Positions 34,492-45,336 of a DNA stretch of 64,000 nucleotides are shown here, piece after piece. This DNA comes from Hexactinellida sp. DTS-2022 (lineage: Eukaryota; Porifera; Hexactinellida): positions 310,001 through 374,000 of the forward strand of contig JAPNXP010000007.1 in assembly GCA_028753945.1 (NCBI GenBank), in the 5' to 3' direction. Below the pieces are notes generated by a model. The model saw only the letters and a list, made by a program, of their open reading frames with translations, was not told the origin of the DNA and made no database searches. Position numbers and translations under genes: made by a program. The stretch's first letter is position 1. Each line of letters begins with the position of its first letter.

Positions 34492-36525
34492 TCAGAGTCT
34501 CTGCAGACAGTTCTCCTCCTTCATGTCACAGACGATGATGAGTCCTGATATTTCTACGAATATTCCAGTCGGATGGAAGATCTGTCCCAACTCAAAGCCC
34601 TTTTCTGAAAACGTTTCTATGAATCGTCCTTCCGTGTCAAACACCTTTATAGCACTGTCCCAAAAGTCCGTTATGTAAATAAACAATTTTCCGGTAACAG
34701 GATTCCAGAACCGGTTGAAGTGATATGCTCCCACTATCTGATGTTCTGTTAGGATGGATCTAATCAGTTCTCCTTCAAATGAGAATTCCTGGAGAGGAGA
34801 GGGAGATCCTGTGAAGAGACAGAAGATGGAATTGTCTGCAGCTTTCATATCTTGTAACCAAGGATATCTGTTCTTGTTGGAGTAGCGAATGGGACTCAGT
34901 GGGTACTCTCGTTTTATTCTGAGAGTATATGTGTCTATGTGAATGAGACTTGGTTTGAGAGTTCCAACAAACAGACCAGAATAACACGAATCTATACAGC
35001 AGATCTGCGTTATTTCAATGGAAATTTCGAATTGAATACGCTGTACATGAAATTCATCATCCCATGACAAGTGATATTTCACGAATTTATTGTTATAGCA
35101 TACGAATAAAGAACCTTTAAAGACAGTTAGAGAAACAGGTGAGTCAGCTGATTCAAGATGATTCCATCCAAGTGCCTCCAGATCTCTATCTCTGTAGCCT
35201 GTGACTAAATGCCCGCATTTGTCTGCTACAAACACAGTCCTATCAAACACAAGGACAGAAGCTGGAGTGACTAACTGCAACCCTTCAGTTGCCCCTCTGT
35301 CTACTCCAGACGCAATCGGAATGTCCCTTTCTGCTTTGGGTGGAGCTACGAATAATGGTTCTCTTATATAATCTATAGCAACAGATGGAATGTTAATCCT
35401 GTTGTCATGGAAGTGACGGATTCGTCTCAGAAGCATTTCGTATATTTGCTTTAACAACGCGTCATCTTGGTTCTTGTTAACCAGGTAATCCAGGGACCTT
35501 CCATCCCTGTGCAAGAGAGGAAGTTCTTCAAATGCAAAGTTAACTTCTTTCTCAATTTCTGCCAAACTATCTTTAATCCATTTCAGTTTGCTTCTAATAA
35601 TATCGCTAACATGCCTTGCTATTAACTTTTCACTAGCTACTATTGATTCCCTTTTCATTCTGTCCATTCTAGAGTCGTATACCTGACGAGTTAGTCCCCC
35701 GGGCAGAATGTCTCGCTCACACAGGATCAGAGGTCTCATGTCCTCCTCTATGCCAGGATGCACGAAGAATACGAACTCTCCTTCGATTAAATGGGTTAAC
35801 CTCTGTCGCATGCAATGTGAGCCCCAAGGCTCCAGTATAGGGTAGGTCCTCAGTTTAAGGATCTCAACTCTCAGTTGTTTGTGCAGAGATTCGTATTTCT
35901 CGATTAAGGCTTGTGCTAATTCCTGTGGGATTGGTAGAGGAAAGTTTTGTATTTTGTGTATTTTCTCCCGAGCAGTGTCCCTCCACATGATTAGGTGCGG
36001 GAGTGAATACAAATGAGGTTCCTCCAGAGTCTTCTCTATCAGGTCAATGCTGTCTGCGACTTCTACATTCAGGAACTGATCCGTAACTTCTTTGTCTAAC
36101 CGCTGGAGTTCTGTTTCTATTTGTATTATTAGGTGCGGACTGTAGTTAATGATTATTAGATTTGACTTTAATTCTTCCACTTCCCGTCTCGCTGTAGTTA
36201 TTCGTCTCTCAAAAGGAGCTACATGTATTTTGTAAATTGGAGCTTTCATTTTTTCTAGCTCTGATATTATTCTATAGCATTTCACAATATCTCTACACTC
36301 TTGTAAAAGAAAGTGATAATGTTCCTTCAGAAATACCCGAATTTCATCCGACATTTTGGATCCCTTCTTACCATCTAGAGCATTCATTTCTACTTCTAAT
36401 TCTCTGATGAATTCATGTAGCCTTTCCAATTGTACATTCAAATCCTCAATACACGTAATATCTACAAATCTCGCTTCGTACCGAGCATATATTCTTTCAG
36501 CTTTGGTGCTTTGTTTGGCTCCCAT
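34492..36525 (-). CDS. Coiled-coil/NHL-like paralogue 1
   Basis: Single-exon gene of 677 residues on the minus strand; ATG at 36525 with a TATA box 68 bp upstream. The N-terminus MGAKQS fits an N-myristoylation signal (Gly2, Ser6). Residues ~10-330 are charged helices. A conserved central block (ILEPWGSHCMRQRLTHL, FVFFVHPGIEEDMRPLILC) follows, then from ~400 a beta-rich region with NHL-like blades, the last ending GQIFHPTGIFV and SGLIIVCDMKEENCLQRL. No RING, B-box or membrane helix. The central block, C-terminus and 3' flank are nearly identical at DNA level to the paralogues at 53574 and 57565, whereas the first ~130 residues differ more. Function unknown; a membrane-tethered propeller scaffold is an inference. 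Confidence 0.85.
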   Translation of the reverse strand: MGAKQSTKAERIYARYEARFVDITCIEDLNVQLERLHEFIRELEVEMNALDGKKGSKMSDEIRVFLKEHYHFLLQECRDIVKCYRIISELEKMKAPIYKIHVAPFERRITTARREVEELKSNLIIINYSPHLIIQIETELQRLDKEVTDQFLNVEVADSIDLIEKTLEEPHLYSLPHLIMWRDTAREKIHKIQNFPLPIPQELAQALIEKYESLHKQLRVEILKLRTYPILEPWGSHCMRQRLTHLIEGEFVFFVHPGIEEDMRPLILCERDILPGGLTRQVYDSRMDRMKRESIVASEKLIARHVSDIIRSKLKWIKDSLAEIEKEVNFAFEELPLLHRDGRSLDYLVNKNQDDALLKQIYEMLLRRIRHFHDNRINIPSVAIDYIREPLFVAPPKAERDIPIASGVDRGATEGLQLVTPASVLVFDRTVFVADKCGHLVTGYRDRDLEALGWNHLESADSPVSLTVFKGSLFVCYNNKFVKYHLSWDDEFHVQRIQFEISIEITQICCIDSCYSGLFVGTLKPSLIHIDTYTLRIKREYPLSPIRYSNKNRYPWLQDMKAADNSIFCLFTGSPSPLQEFSFEGELIRSILTEHQIVGAYHFNRFWNPVTGKLFIYITDFWDSAIKVFDTEGRFIETFSEKGFELGQIFHPTGIFVEISGLIIVCDMKEENCLQRL

Positions 36526-36592
36526 TTCAATTATTTATCAATTCAAAATTTAACTTTTATTAATTGTGTTGATTAACAGATTTAAAACTACT

Positions 36593-36600
36593 TATTTATA
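36593..36600 (-). promoter_or_regulatory. TATA box of NHL-like paralogue 1
   Basis: TATAAATA on the minus strand, 68 bp before the ATG. The same octamer stands before the other two paralogues. Confidence 0.6.
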
Positions 36601-37074
36601 GAGTCAGTATGAGTAAAATATACCATTACATATCTACATAGAGATAGTGTATTGTGTCTCCTCTAATTAGCCACATTACTTCATATGGAAAGCTATTCTA
36701 TTAATATAATCAGAATATACTACTATATTGTGATAGTGAAATAACCTCAAATTATTATTCAAACAATTCATGAGAATTATGATCAACAACAAATGTTAAA
36801 CTATAAACGGATACAATTCGAAAATGAAGGAATTAATAGTTCAATTTTCTATTTCATAGAAAGTAACAAGAAAATAACTATAACGCGGGAGTATCACCAA
36901 GTATGGCTCGACTTGCAAAAGTGGTGAATTGTATGATCACTATGTGTATAAAAAACTTACATTATCGTGCCTAAATTACATAAATAAAAAGGCATTGTAT
37001 ACAGATTTCTTTAACCAGTTTGCAGGTCTGTTGAAAATCAGCAGTGTTATTAGAAATTATTGTATAATTACACT

Positions 37075-37222
37075 TAGGTTCTTTTATTATGAACATTCAA
37101 GGGACCAAAAATTATGTCATAATAGAGAGACTTCATAAAAGCGAACCCAACTTAATACAAACCCTATGTAAGTTGTTAAATTAGGACCATAGGGCTTGTT
37201 CATAATAAGCAGACCTGACTGT
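37075..37222. mobile_element. CAGTCAGGTCTGCTTATTATG-type MITE
   Basis: Inverted copy ending ATAAGCAGACCTGACTG. The matching left end appears alone at 27215. Same family as 24893-25062. Confidence 0.7.
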
Positions 37223-38135
37223 AATTAAATTATCTGAAATTTGTTAGAAAATTATAATCATAAATCTATTCCCATCACCACATTATATATTTTCTGTAAC
37301 TACACTGTTTCTAACATAAAATGTACTATTTATGGGGTAAAACTACTTTATAATACGGAGTCCTATACTGTAGTTGTACAAACAAAATGTTCCATAGGAT
37401 ATTTGTTTTGAGTAGGATGGTCGGTTAATCGGTTAATTAACCGTTGCAAGAAATCGAATCGTACCGTAGCCTCAAACGGTTAACCAACCCCACCCCTTGA
37501 TCATCAAAACGAAAGAATATTCGAATTCGAATTCGTTCGTTACATTTCGAATCTTAGTCCCTAGAATTTGTAACTTTAATTAATTAAGATACTAACTTCA
37601 ATAACTATGAATATAATTTACTTCACTTGAACATATCTCTGTTATGAGTTCACATATCTATTGTCTTAATACAGATTTTCGGTTCGTTGGAACACAAATA
37701 ATTGACCCTTCAAAGGATTTTCAATACAAATGACACCGGTTAACACTGAATTAAGTAATAATATTAGCATGTAATATATGAGACAATCAGCCAATCATTT
37801 CTCTATGGGGGAATAATATTCTGTATTAATATAGGAATAATATTTTGATGAATCGCCTAAAGTTGTCTTTTGAGTTGTGAAACATATAATTGTATGTGTT
37901 TAATTAATTTAATGGTTTGTTTATGTCATCGACTATGGTTTATGTAAACAAATAATACCTCGTAAGAAGATTATCCGAGGTATTGAATTTTACATTATGC
38001 ATGCGACCATGCGAAATAATTAATCTGTTTCTAATCAGTTTGCTATAATTGTACAAATTATAAGAAAGTTGTCTTATGTTGCTAGATCAATGATTAAAGA
38101 ATGTTATGGGTGTTTGAATATGTCAGTCTTGTACT

Positions 38136-38143
38136 ATAATATT
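38136..38143 (+). repeat. Candidate target-site duplication, left copy
   Basis: ATAATATT, identical to 44019-44026 on the other side of the KDZ element. An eight-base duplication is the length I recall for Zisupton-type elements, but the sequence is AT-rich and could match by chance. Confidence 0.5.
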
Positions 38144-38147
38144 CATA

Positions 38148-38202
38148 TATTTAAAAATGAGTAGCGCATGCGCTGCATTTGAGTAGCGCATGCGCTGCAT
38201 TT
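38148..38202 (+). repeat. KDZ left terminal inverted repeat
   Basis: Starts TATTTAAAAATGAGTAGCG and holds two copies of a 22-bp subterminal repeat; a third, degenerate copy follows near 38203. Exact reverse complement of 43960-44014. Confidence 0.88.
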
Positions 38203-38420
38203 CAAGTGACGCATGCGTATCTCGCGATTGTCAGCTGATTGATCATTTGTATAGTAAAAACAAGATAGGCTTGCAATTTTCACCCTATATTAATAGCACA
38301 TTCCTGATCTCTAGGACTGGAAAAAGTAAGACGTTTAAATTGAACTTAATTAACATATATTCCAGAATGTTTCGTTTGTTCTTTTCCTTTCTATACCCTT
38401 GATTAGAATAGTTATATCAT

Positions 38421-40414
38421 ATGCCTAAGATACCTAAGATGACAAAGGCCAATGCTCTAATTGTATTGACGAATACTTTGAAACAGTTTCGTTCTGTTAC
38501 TGGAGAATATGCAGGAGCTGTATTTTCATGGCATGGCAGGCTTGGTTCTTTGGGTCCCGAAAATTTTCAAAAGTTCATTAAGGAGAACAACGATGAGGTT
38601 TCGCGAACTTTGCTGACAAGCAGGATAGTTGAATTAGCTAGTTCAAAACCTGCCCGTGACCATGAACTTCTCAAGCTCTTAGATGGAAATATCTATAGCT
38701 ACAATGTCCAGACACTGAGAAAGCTTGTTTCAGCAATCACGAAAGAGTCAACTGGTAAGTCAAAGGTTGATTACAGATTTTAAGGGTATTTGATTTGACA
38801 GAATCTTGCATTTAGGGAAAGATATGTTTTTTTGGAATGATCCCGCTCTTAAACCGCTTTTTTGGCCCAAACGTGTCCCCTTCGAAAACATAAAAAGGGC
38901 AACTAAGGTTAATTTGCTTAAGATATTGCAGTCCTATAAGGAATTTACTATGAAAGAGCAAGTATCAATTAGCCCCCGATCTCGATCTCCTAAATCTCCA
39001 AGCTCTTCTGAAGTATCGCGAAATACCGACTACCGAGACCGTTCTCCTCTTGCTACCACTACTAAAACAACAGAATTATTACACCAAGAATCTGATGTTG
39101 ATACGAGTAGTGATTCCTTCTTACAAATTTTTCGGCAACCCGAATTCACTTCAGATAAACTTATTCCAGTTCCTCAATCACCTACTCCTAAATCCAGTCT
39201 GGTCTCACTACTCAACATCAAGCCATTGGATCCTATTCATATATTTACACCTTCTATTTCTTCAAATGTAAGACGCTTATCTATCTCAGAATTGTCAAAT
39301 CGGAATACTTTTCTAACAGACACAACCATTAACGCATTTTGTGTGAGTTGAATAAATACTAGCCCTTCGCCTCGGTTAAAAAACCAGCATACATTTTGAA
39401 ATTTCATTAATTTGTTCACCTATTTTTGTAAACAACAACAATAAATATTCATAATAGAATTTATTAATGCAAAATTCGAAATCAGCATACTTGTTTACAT
39501 AGTACATATTCTAACATTTGCAAGCTAGTCCTATCTCAATTATAAGTGTTGTTTCTAGTCCCCTATCAGTTTAATACTACCCGGGTAAACATATCGACAT
39601 ACCTACCTTGGCTACCCACAACAATCAAGTTTAATAATACTATAGATTTAGATACATTCGGTATTTACGGTTATCTTAATAATTATTATTCACAACCATA
39701 CTCTTGTAGACCTTACTGAAGAAAAACTTGCCGCATATACAGGGACTTCAAGACACTATTCTTTCTCAAGTGAGTTCTTGTTTTTGGGTATTAGAGAAAT
39801 AATTAAATTTAGAATTAATTAATGTTTAGAATCGGCAATTCGTCAAAGGACCTCGTCCTAGTATTCAGATACATCATGATGGTGCACTTCACTGGGTCTG
39901 TTCCAGTATTGATGCAGATGGGCACGTAACCCTTTATGATTCGCTAAATATGGGAAGAACCACTGAAGAATTATCTGTTCAGTTAGCCCTTTTGTATGGG
40001 AATGATGCTGAGCTGAAGTTAACTATTGCTTCTATTCAGCAGCAAAGAGGCGGAGCGGATTGCGGTTTATTTGCAGCTGCAGTCTGCCTAACAATAGCAA
40101 CTGGAGGCGACCCTACCCAAGTTTGCTGGAAGCAAGCAAGAATGAGATCTCACCTCTCCGATTGTCTCGACAGCGAAATTTTAACACCCTTTCCTAAGAT
40201 AGAAAGCATAGTATTGCGATCTAGAATCACAACTAATGTAAGGACAGTTTTAAAGATAAAGTTATGGTGTTTATGTCATCTACCCGTCTACGCGTTTCGA
40301 AACATGGTTGAATGCCCCAAATGTTTAAAATGGTTCCACAAACCCTGTGTAGGGCTTGAAGATACTGACAAAGACATCCCTCACTTCTTTTGTAGTCTAT
40401 GTAGTGTCGTATAA
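38421..40414 (+). CDS. Ulp1-like cysteine protease fused to a PHD finger (KDZ element)
   Basis: Four exons, 38421-38754, 38816-39342, 39710-39769 and 39830-40414, join in frame to 501 residues. The N-terminal ~110 residues are helical and unrecognised (KANALIVLTNTLKQF). A Ser/Pro-rich linker follows (PRSRSPKSPSSSE). The third exon supplies LLKKNLPHIQGLQDTILSQ, and the fourth the papain-like core seen in transposon Ulp1 domains: catalytic His in DGALHWVCSS, Asp in TLYDSL, Gln in SIQQQRGG and Cys in ADCGLF. The last ~50 residues are a PHD-type zinc finger (WCLCHLP, VECPKCLKWFHKPC, FFCSLC; Cys4-His-Cys3). The protein probably cleaves SUMO- or ubiquitin-like modifiers and reads chromatin during transposition; that is inference. 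All catalytic residues are present. Confidence 0.85.
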
Positions 40415-40536
40415 TACAATTTCGCATAATCAGTTATTGCGAATTTATTACGATATATATACACGTATAGTTAGAAATTACTGATACAATATGGCTACTA
40501 ATAAAGCTACAATGTTCTAACATGAAGTTCAAATTA

Positions 40537-43500
40537 TTATTTATTCTCGTTAATCTTAGATATATTTTCTTGATTCAAACAAGCTAGAAAGTATCTTGCA
40601 GTAAAGAATACATTATCGATACGCATGTATGCGATCTGTGTTGATATCCTTCTTAGTGAAGAAAATAATTGTTCGCAAATTTGGGAGTTTATTCTTCTCA
40701 TCTCGTCCGTATGAATGGACCTCATAGAATAGGAGGGATTGCACTTGTGGTTTGTAGAATGGAACCGATCGATGAGAAAAGTTGTCTTGCGAAATAATTT
40801 GGGATCTCTAAAATATTAAAATACTAATTACTATCTAATATTTCCGACGACTTTATTTTAAATAATATCAAATGAGTTACATGTACTTACCTTTTCATAC
40901 ATGTTCTATGTAAGTTGCAAGCATTATCGTAGATTATCACTTTAGGCTGTACTTTGAATATTGTCAATAACAAATTATAAATTCCAATTGTAGATTCGTG
41001 TTGTCTGAGAATTTGGAAACCATAGCAAATCCTGTGTTTACAAGCGATTGCTATTAGTCCGGGGGAAAACCTTTTGTGCGTAGGAAATTGTTTGAGACAC
41101 TTTTCAGCTGAATCTTCTTCCCGATTTTCGTATACTGGAATCCTGTAGAAGATAGATGTCAAAAATAGAATGTGTAAAATTTGGCTATATTTGGGGATAA
41201 TCCAGTTTAATTTAAAACAAACTCAAGCTAACTCTCAGAATCTACAACTCAATATTTTTAAAACGAATCTACTCACCTATGCTATCTCAGGGTGAATAGT
41301 TCCCAAAATACTTGTGTATTTTGTAATTTTCAATACGTATATAAAACTCTAAATATTATCACTACGAAATTAACAAATTTGAACTTACTTATAGCTTGTT
41401 GTAAAAGTTGGGAAATAGTTGAAATAGTTGTTGCTTTCTGGAAAAAATTCAACTAATTTTCTTGATGTTTTGCTAAATAGACTTTCAATTTGTGCCAAGA
41501 TGCTTTGCAATAGCGTGGACACTGTCGGGTGTAAAGTGATGAGACCTGTTTTATCTTTTGTAGGTTGGATAGAATTGAATAATATATCCAACGTATACAT
41601 TTTTTGGTAAATTGAAATTAAGGAATCTTCACTAACTGATTTTCCATGGGCAATGAGAGCTATGTCTTTTCGCTCATTCGGTCCCAGTATAGAGAATTGG
41701 AATACTCCGGAAATAGGATCTGTATGACAGAGGAGTTCTATCGCTTTCTTAACATTTCTATGATCTCCACTTATAGTCACTAAATTTTCAGTCCTACTGG
41801 AACTAAATAAAATATAGTTGGCCATTTGTTGGTTAAGAGAATTCAATAGGTCATTGAAAATATCTTTTGCCAAGCCTTCAGAACAATATTTAAGGAGCTG
41901 TTTTCTAATAGAAATGTCCGGGATAAATACACGATCGGAAAAAGGGATCATGGGGTAGAGCTGATCCTGGTCGAAATTTGCAGCCACTTCTGGAACCGCT
42001 TTCATTGTTCCCATCGCTATGCCATCTAAAATTATCACTTCTGGTTGATCTTTACACTTGGGACATGTGTAGTGCTCGGTATAATCTATGTCAACCATTC
42101 TCAGATATGCATTCCATGCTTGATAGAATATGTGATAATGGAATGTATTAGTTCTACCCATTCTGATGAGCTTCCTGTTCTTTGCACTAAATAATAAAAA
42201 TCAAATAGATCGTGTTTAACTCAAGTACATAAGTGAATTCACTAAACATACCTCAAGTAGCCATACAGAGTATTTCGTGACCTAGTCATCAACTCACTGT
42301 AGTCGTATAGTAAGCTGTAATGAACGAAGTATCTGTTGTTGATGTTTAATAGTAAACTGCTATGTCCTTCGAATACTGCCAGGCAATTGCAAGGGCCATT
42401 GCATATTGAACTGTAAACTAGATAAATAATCACATTATTCACTAATAAATCATTGAGTTACGAAGTACAAAGTTGTTTATTCTAAAGTACATTTTCTGAT
42501 GCGAAATTAGCTCTGAAAAAATCCCTCCTAAATAGATGTAGCACACGAAACTTTCCTATATAAACGGGTATAACTAATTACCTTATTATTATAAATATAT
42601 GTACCTTTGTGTTCTTTTAATTCATTGACATCATTTTCCATATAGATAATTATTCCGACCTTTTCCAATTTTAGTTGCTCTTCTTCATTGAATTTGTAAC
42701 CATAGTCACAATAATTCTTTTCAGGATAGATATTTACAGGCAAGTTGATGCCATGTCGAAGTTGGTTGTTGTAAATTGATATTTGGTTCTCATCTAGATT
42801 GAATGGTATTGGAATGGTTGATGTAGTTTTGTATTCAATTTTATTCTGGTTTTTGATTGATGTATCAGATCCAATTTTATCGACAATAATATGGAGTCTG
42901 AAGTGCTGCTTACATTTTGAAGGACAAGAGCTACAAAACCAACGGTCATTATTCAATTGGAAATTGTGAAAAGTACCATCTGCCAACAAGAAATATCTTA
43001 GCATTAGGAAGATAATAAATTATGTTTTCCAGGTTGTTTCCTTCACAAACTTGCAAGGAATCATTTCTTGAACACAGTTCAAATGCTTGATAGTGAAGAC
43101 AAGTTCCACTAGAACAATGGGTGCATATATGGGCGTTTTTTTCAATTAAGATTCTCCTCTTGTTTAGTACAACGGTTCCTATAAATGAAGAATTGTTGTT
43201 ATTATTATTAAGGTCTAATGACTTGAGAGAGAAATTTTGCATCAAAAATTGAAATGCCATTTTATTTACCTTGTTGTGAGTGACCAAAATCAGCAATTAC
43301 CACATATTTACTATCCTCTAACTGATATACACGAGACTTTAATATCAACAGTCTGACATATTGATCAATTGTAGGTATTTCATTAATTTCTAATTCTGAG
43401 AAGCACTGACCTATGGGAAAACGTCATATAAAAATAACAAATATCCTTGAATTGGTAAATTATTACCTGAGCCTGACCAAGTTGATATATCTGATTCTAA

Positions 43501-43641
43501 CAGTGTAAATTGTTCACCTTCTGATAGACATACTTTGTCGATGTCAAATGTCAGGAAGCTGATATCTTCTTTATCAGATATTTTTCGTTTTTTTGGGAAC
43601 ATATTAACCGACTCAGTTGAAGAAGTTAGTTTTTCTGCCAT
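40537..43641 (-). CDS. KDZ-family transposase
   Basis: Eight exons, 43641-43467, 43410-43270, 43178-43047, 42979-42605, 42417-42252, 42186-41389, 41142-40891 and 40807-40537, give 769 residues with matching phases and no internal stop. N-terminal cysteine clusters (ICTHCSSGTCLHYQAFELC; WFCSSCPSKCKQHF) and a second zinc motif (HYTCPKCKDQPEVIILDG) are typical of KDZ transposases. The catalytic core shows KVIIYDNACNLHRTCMKR, TTFLIDRFHSTNHKCNPSYS and NSQICEQLFSSLRRI, which carry the conserved Asp, Asp and Glu candidates. The middle exons encode CNCLAVFEGHSSLLLNINNR and YDYSELMTRSRNTLYGYL. The gene is convergent with the Ulp1-PHD gene, leaving only about 120 bp between stop codons. The second intron (43269-43179) is just 91 bp. 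Confidence 0.9.
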
Positions 43642-43916
43642 TTCCTCAGATAATGATATAACTAATGGTATATCTCTTTAATTTAGAGCATATATGCGTA
43701 AATTAACTAACTACTTGCATTCCAAAGGTAACTTATCAAAATGTGGTGAGCAAGCTTCACTAAATTACATTCCAATCAACGTATTGGTTAACTATGTTTA
43801 ATTATTAGGAAATACACTTAGATATAATATGGCTTATCTCATAGCATTACTATGTAATAATAGTATTACTATGTAGCTACTATGTAGTTATAGCAGCGCA
43901 TGGGATATTATTGAAA

Positions 43917-44014
43917 TGCAGCGCATGCGCCACTTTAAATGCAGCGCATGCGCCACTTTAAATGCAGCGCATGCGCTACTCAAATGCAGCGCATGCGCTA
44001 CTCATTTTTAAATA
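43917..44014 (-). repeat. KDZ right terminal and subterminal repeats
   Basis: Four 22-bp repeats at 43917, 43939, 43961 and 43983, each with CAGCGCATGCGC, plus a degenerate fifth near 43892. The outer 55 bp (43960-44014) mirror the left end exactly. Spacing is constant, as expected for transposase binding sites. Confidence 0.88.
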
Positions 44015-44018
44015 GCTC

Positions 44019-44026
44019 ATAATATT
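44019..44026 (+). repeat. Candidate target-site duplication, right copy
   Basis: ATAATATT, matching 38136-38143. Confidence 0.5.
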
Positions 44027-44070
44027 AGTCAACTACAGTATAGTAAACTTGCAATTTAATTCAGACTGAA

Positions 44071-44116
44071 ACACCTGCAACTTGGTTCTACATTAAGTGC
44101 AGGTGTTTTAACCTGA
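44071..44116. repeat. Short inverted repeat beside the KDZ element
   Basis: AACACCTGCA and TGCAGGTGTT separated by about 20 bases form a perfect 10-bp stem. It sits between the transposon and the hairpin array; no role can be assigned. Confidence 0.6.
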
Positions 44117-44309
44117 AGTGTATGTTATGTACTTACAGGGCTGAACACCTGTTACAGACATGAAAAGTATATATACGCCGGAATAAATAATTATTTTACT
44201 CTTCAACTTTATATCATGAAGTTATTCACTTGAAATCTCGCTCTTTTCACCTCATTCCATTAGCGTTCAGAGGGTACCAACTTGGGTATTCTCGCGTCCA
44301 TTGGCATTG

Positions 44310-44436
44310 GCTAGTGCTGTTCCTCTCTTCTCAGCTGATTTGGATCCATAAAGTGTAGGGAGCAACTTGCGGAGGTTGCGAACTACGCTTTATGGTGAAA
44401 CTTCAGTTGGGGGGAGGGGGGTCCGTCAGTGCTAGC
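44310..44436 (+). ncRNA. Rod-hairpin repeat, copy A (divergent)
   Basis: Outer stem GCUAGUGCUG (44310-44319) pairs with CAGUGCUAGC (44427-44436). Next stem CAGCUGA (44332-44338) with UCAGUUG (44403-44409). Then CCAUAAAGUGUAG (44346-44358) with CUACGCUUUAUGG (44383-44395). The apex is GCAACUU-GCGG-AGGUUGC (44362-44379). Sequence differs widely from copies B, D and E, but the order of stems and the CUU-GCGG-AGG apex are the same. Strand is assumed; the rod would also fold from the other strand apart from G-U pairs. Confidence 0.6.
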
Positions 44437-44533
44437 GGTTAGGAATTAGAAGGTCAGTGCTTTTCGAGAGTATACTAACTTGAGTATATCTCGAGATATA
44501 CTAACTTGGGTATATCTCACTTGTCATTCCATT

Positions 44534-44664
44534 GGGCTGGTGTTGTCCCCTGCTTTTTCGCTGGCTTTTGAACCTCAATAAGTGGCAATCGGCTTGCGGA
44601 GGCTGAGCGTTGCTTGTTGGGGGGAGATTCCAGTGATGAGTAGGGGGTCCGCCGGCACCGGCCC
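44534..44664 (+). ncRNA. Rod-hairpin repeat, copy B
   Basis: Whole unit folds as one rod: GGGCUGGUG with CACCGGCCC, UCCCCUGCU with AGUAGGGGG, CGCUGG (44559-44564) with CCAGUG (44630-44635), CCUCAAUAA with UUGUUGGGG, and apex UCGGCUU-GCGG-AGGCUGA. It is followed by four tandem copies of CGGCCCTTCGTTTG or a shortened form. No Sm site, box A/B promoter or known RNA family is recognised. Confidence 0.62.
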
Positions 44665-44876
44665 TTCGTTTGTACCGGCCCTTCGTTTGCAGGCCCTTCG
44701 TTTGTACCGGCCCTTCGTTTGAATCTTGAACGACAACTAGCAGTAAACCACTAACCTATTACATGGACACATCAGATCAGATCAAATTGTAAGCTAGCTT
44801 GTAATTTAATTCCCGTTGTATATATTTTTACGTTTCCTCCAATAGTTATCTTGAAGTCTCTCTCTCTCTCACGAAT

Positions 44877-45027
44877 GGAATGCTGTGATTAGTGCAGTCC
44901 CTTGCTACTCAGCTGTCTTCTGCGCTCAGCGACTTGAGATCGGCCTTGGGGCGGGTCGTGACCGACGATTTGGGTGCGGATTTCAGTTGCGAGTGAGGGT
45001 GCTCCCTGTGCCATGATCAGTAGCTCC
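44877..45027 (+). ncRNA. Rod-hairpin repeat, copy C (most divergent)
   Basis: The outer stem is long but bulged (GGA, GCUGU and GAUUA on the 5' side against GAUC, AGUAGC and UCC on the 3' side). CCCUUGCU pairs with AGUGAGGG and CAGCUG with CAGUUG, at the same relative positions as in A and B. The apical region has changed beyond simple alignment. It is preceded by a ~100-bp segment (from about 44770) that also precedes copy D. Confidence 0.5.
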
Positions 45028-45187
45028 ATTCGTATACTCAGATCAGATCAAACTCAGATACTCAGATCAGATCAAATTGTAAGCTAGCTTGTAATTTAAT
45101 TTCCGTTGTATATATTTTTACGGCTCCCTCCAATAGTTATCTTGACGTCTCTCACCAGATCTCACCAGATCCACTTGTGATTCCATT

Positions 45188-45318
45188 GGGCTGGTGTAGT
45201 CCCCTGCTTTTTCGCTGGCTTTTGAACCTCAATGAGTAACAATCGGCTTGCGGAGGCCGAGCGTTGCTTGTTGGGGGGAGATTCCAGTGATGAGTAGGGG
45301 GTCCGCCTACACCGGCCC
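45188..45318 (+). ncRNA. Rod-hairpin repeat, copy D
   Basis: Near-identical to B, but almost every difference keeps pairing: GGGCUGGUGUAG pairs with CUACACCGGCCC, where B has U-G pairs; GAGUAAC replaces AAGUGGC opposite the unchanged GUUGCUU; the apex AGGCCGA turns a G-U of B into G-C. The 5' flank (45060-45187) repeats that of copy C. Confidence 0.62.
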
Positions 45319-45336
45319 TTCGTTTGTCATTCCATC

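Larger units (their letters stand above)
36526..38143. other. 5' flank of paralogue 1 and KDZ insertion site
   Basis: 36526-36860 matches the 5' flanks of the other two paralogues. A MITE follows at 37075-37222; the rest, up to the KDZ element, shows no gene. Confidence 0.6.
38144..44018. mobile_element. Complete KDZ (Kyakuja-Dileera-Zisupton) DNA transposon
   Basis: About 5.9 kb. A perfect 55-bp inverted repeat lies at 38148-38202 and 43960-44014, extended by imperfect 22-bp repeats containing the palindrome GCGCATGCGC. The octamer ATAATATT at 38136-38143 and 44019-44026 is a candidate 8-bp target duplication; the outermost five bases of the two ends pair poorly, so the exact termini are uncertain. 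Two divergent-family genes fill the inside: a transposase on the minus strand and an Ulp1-PHD protein on the plus strand, 3' ends facing each other. Both are open throughout, which suggests recent or ongoing activity. Confidence 0.88.

Noticed and set aside
34492-34678. Plus-strand open frame at the end of NHL-like paralogue 1 (also mirrored at 55433-55627 and 59718-59912)
   Set aside because: Antisense shadow conserved only because the coding strand is conserved.
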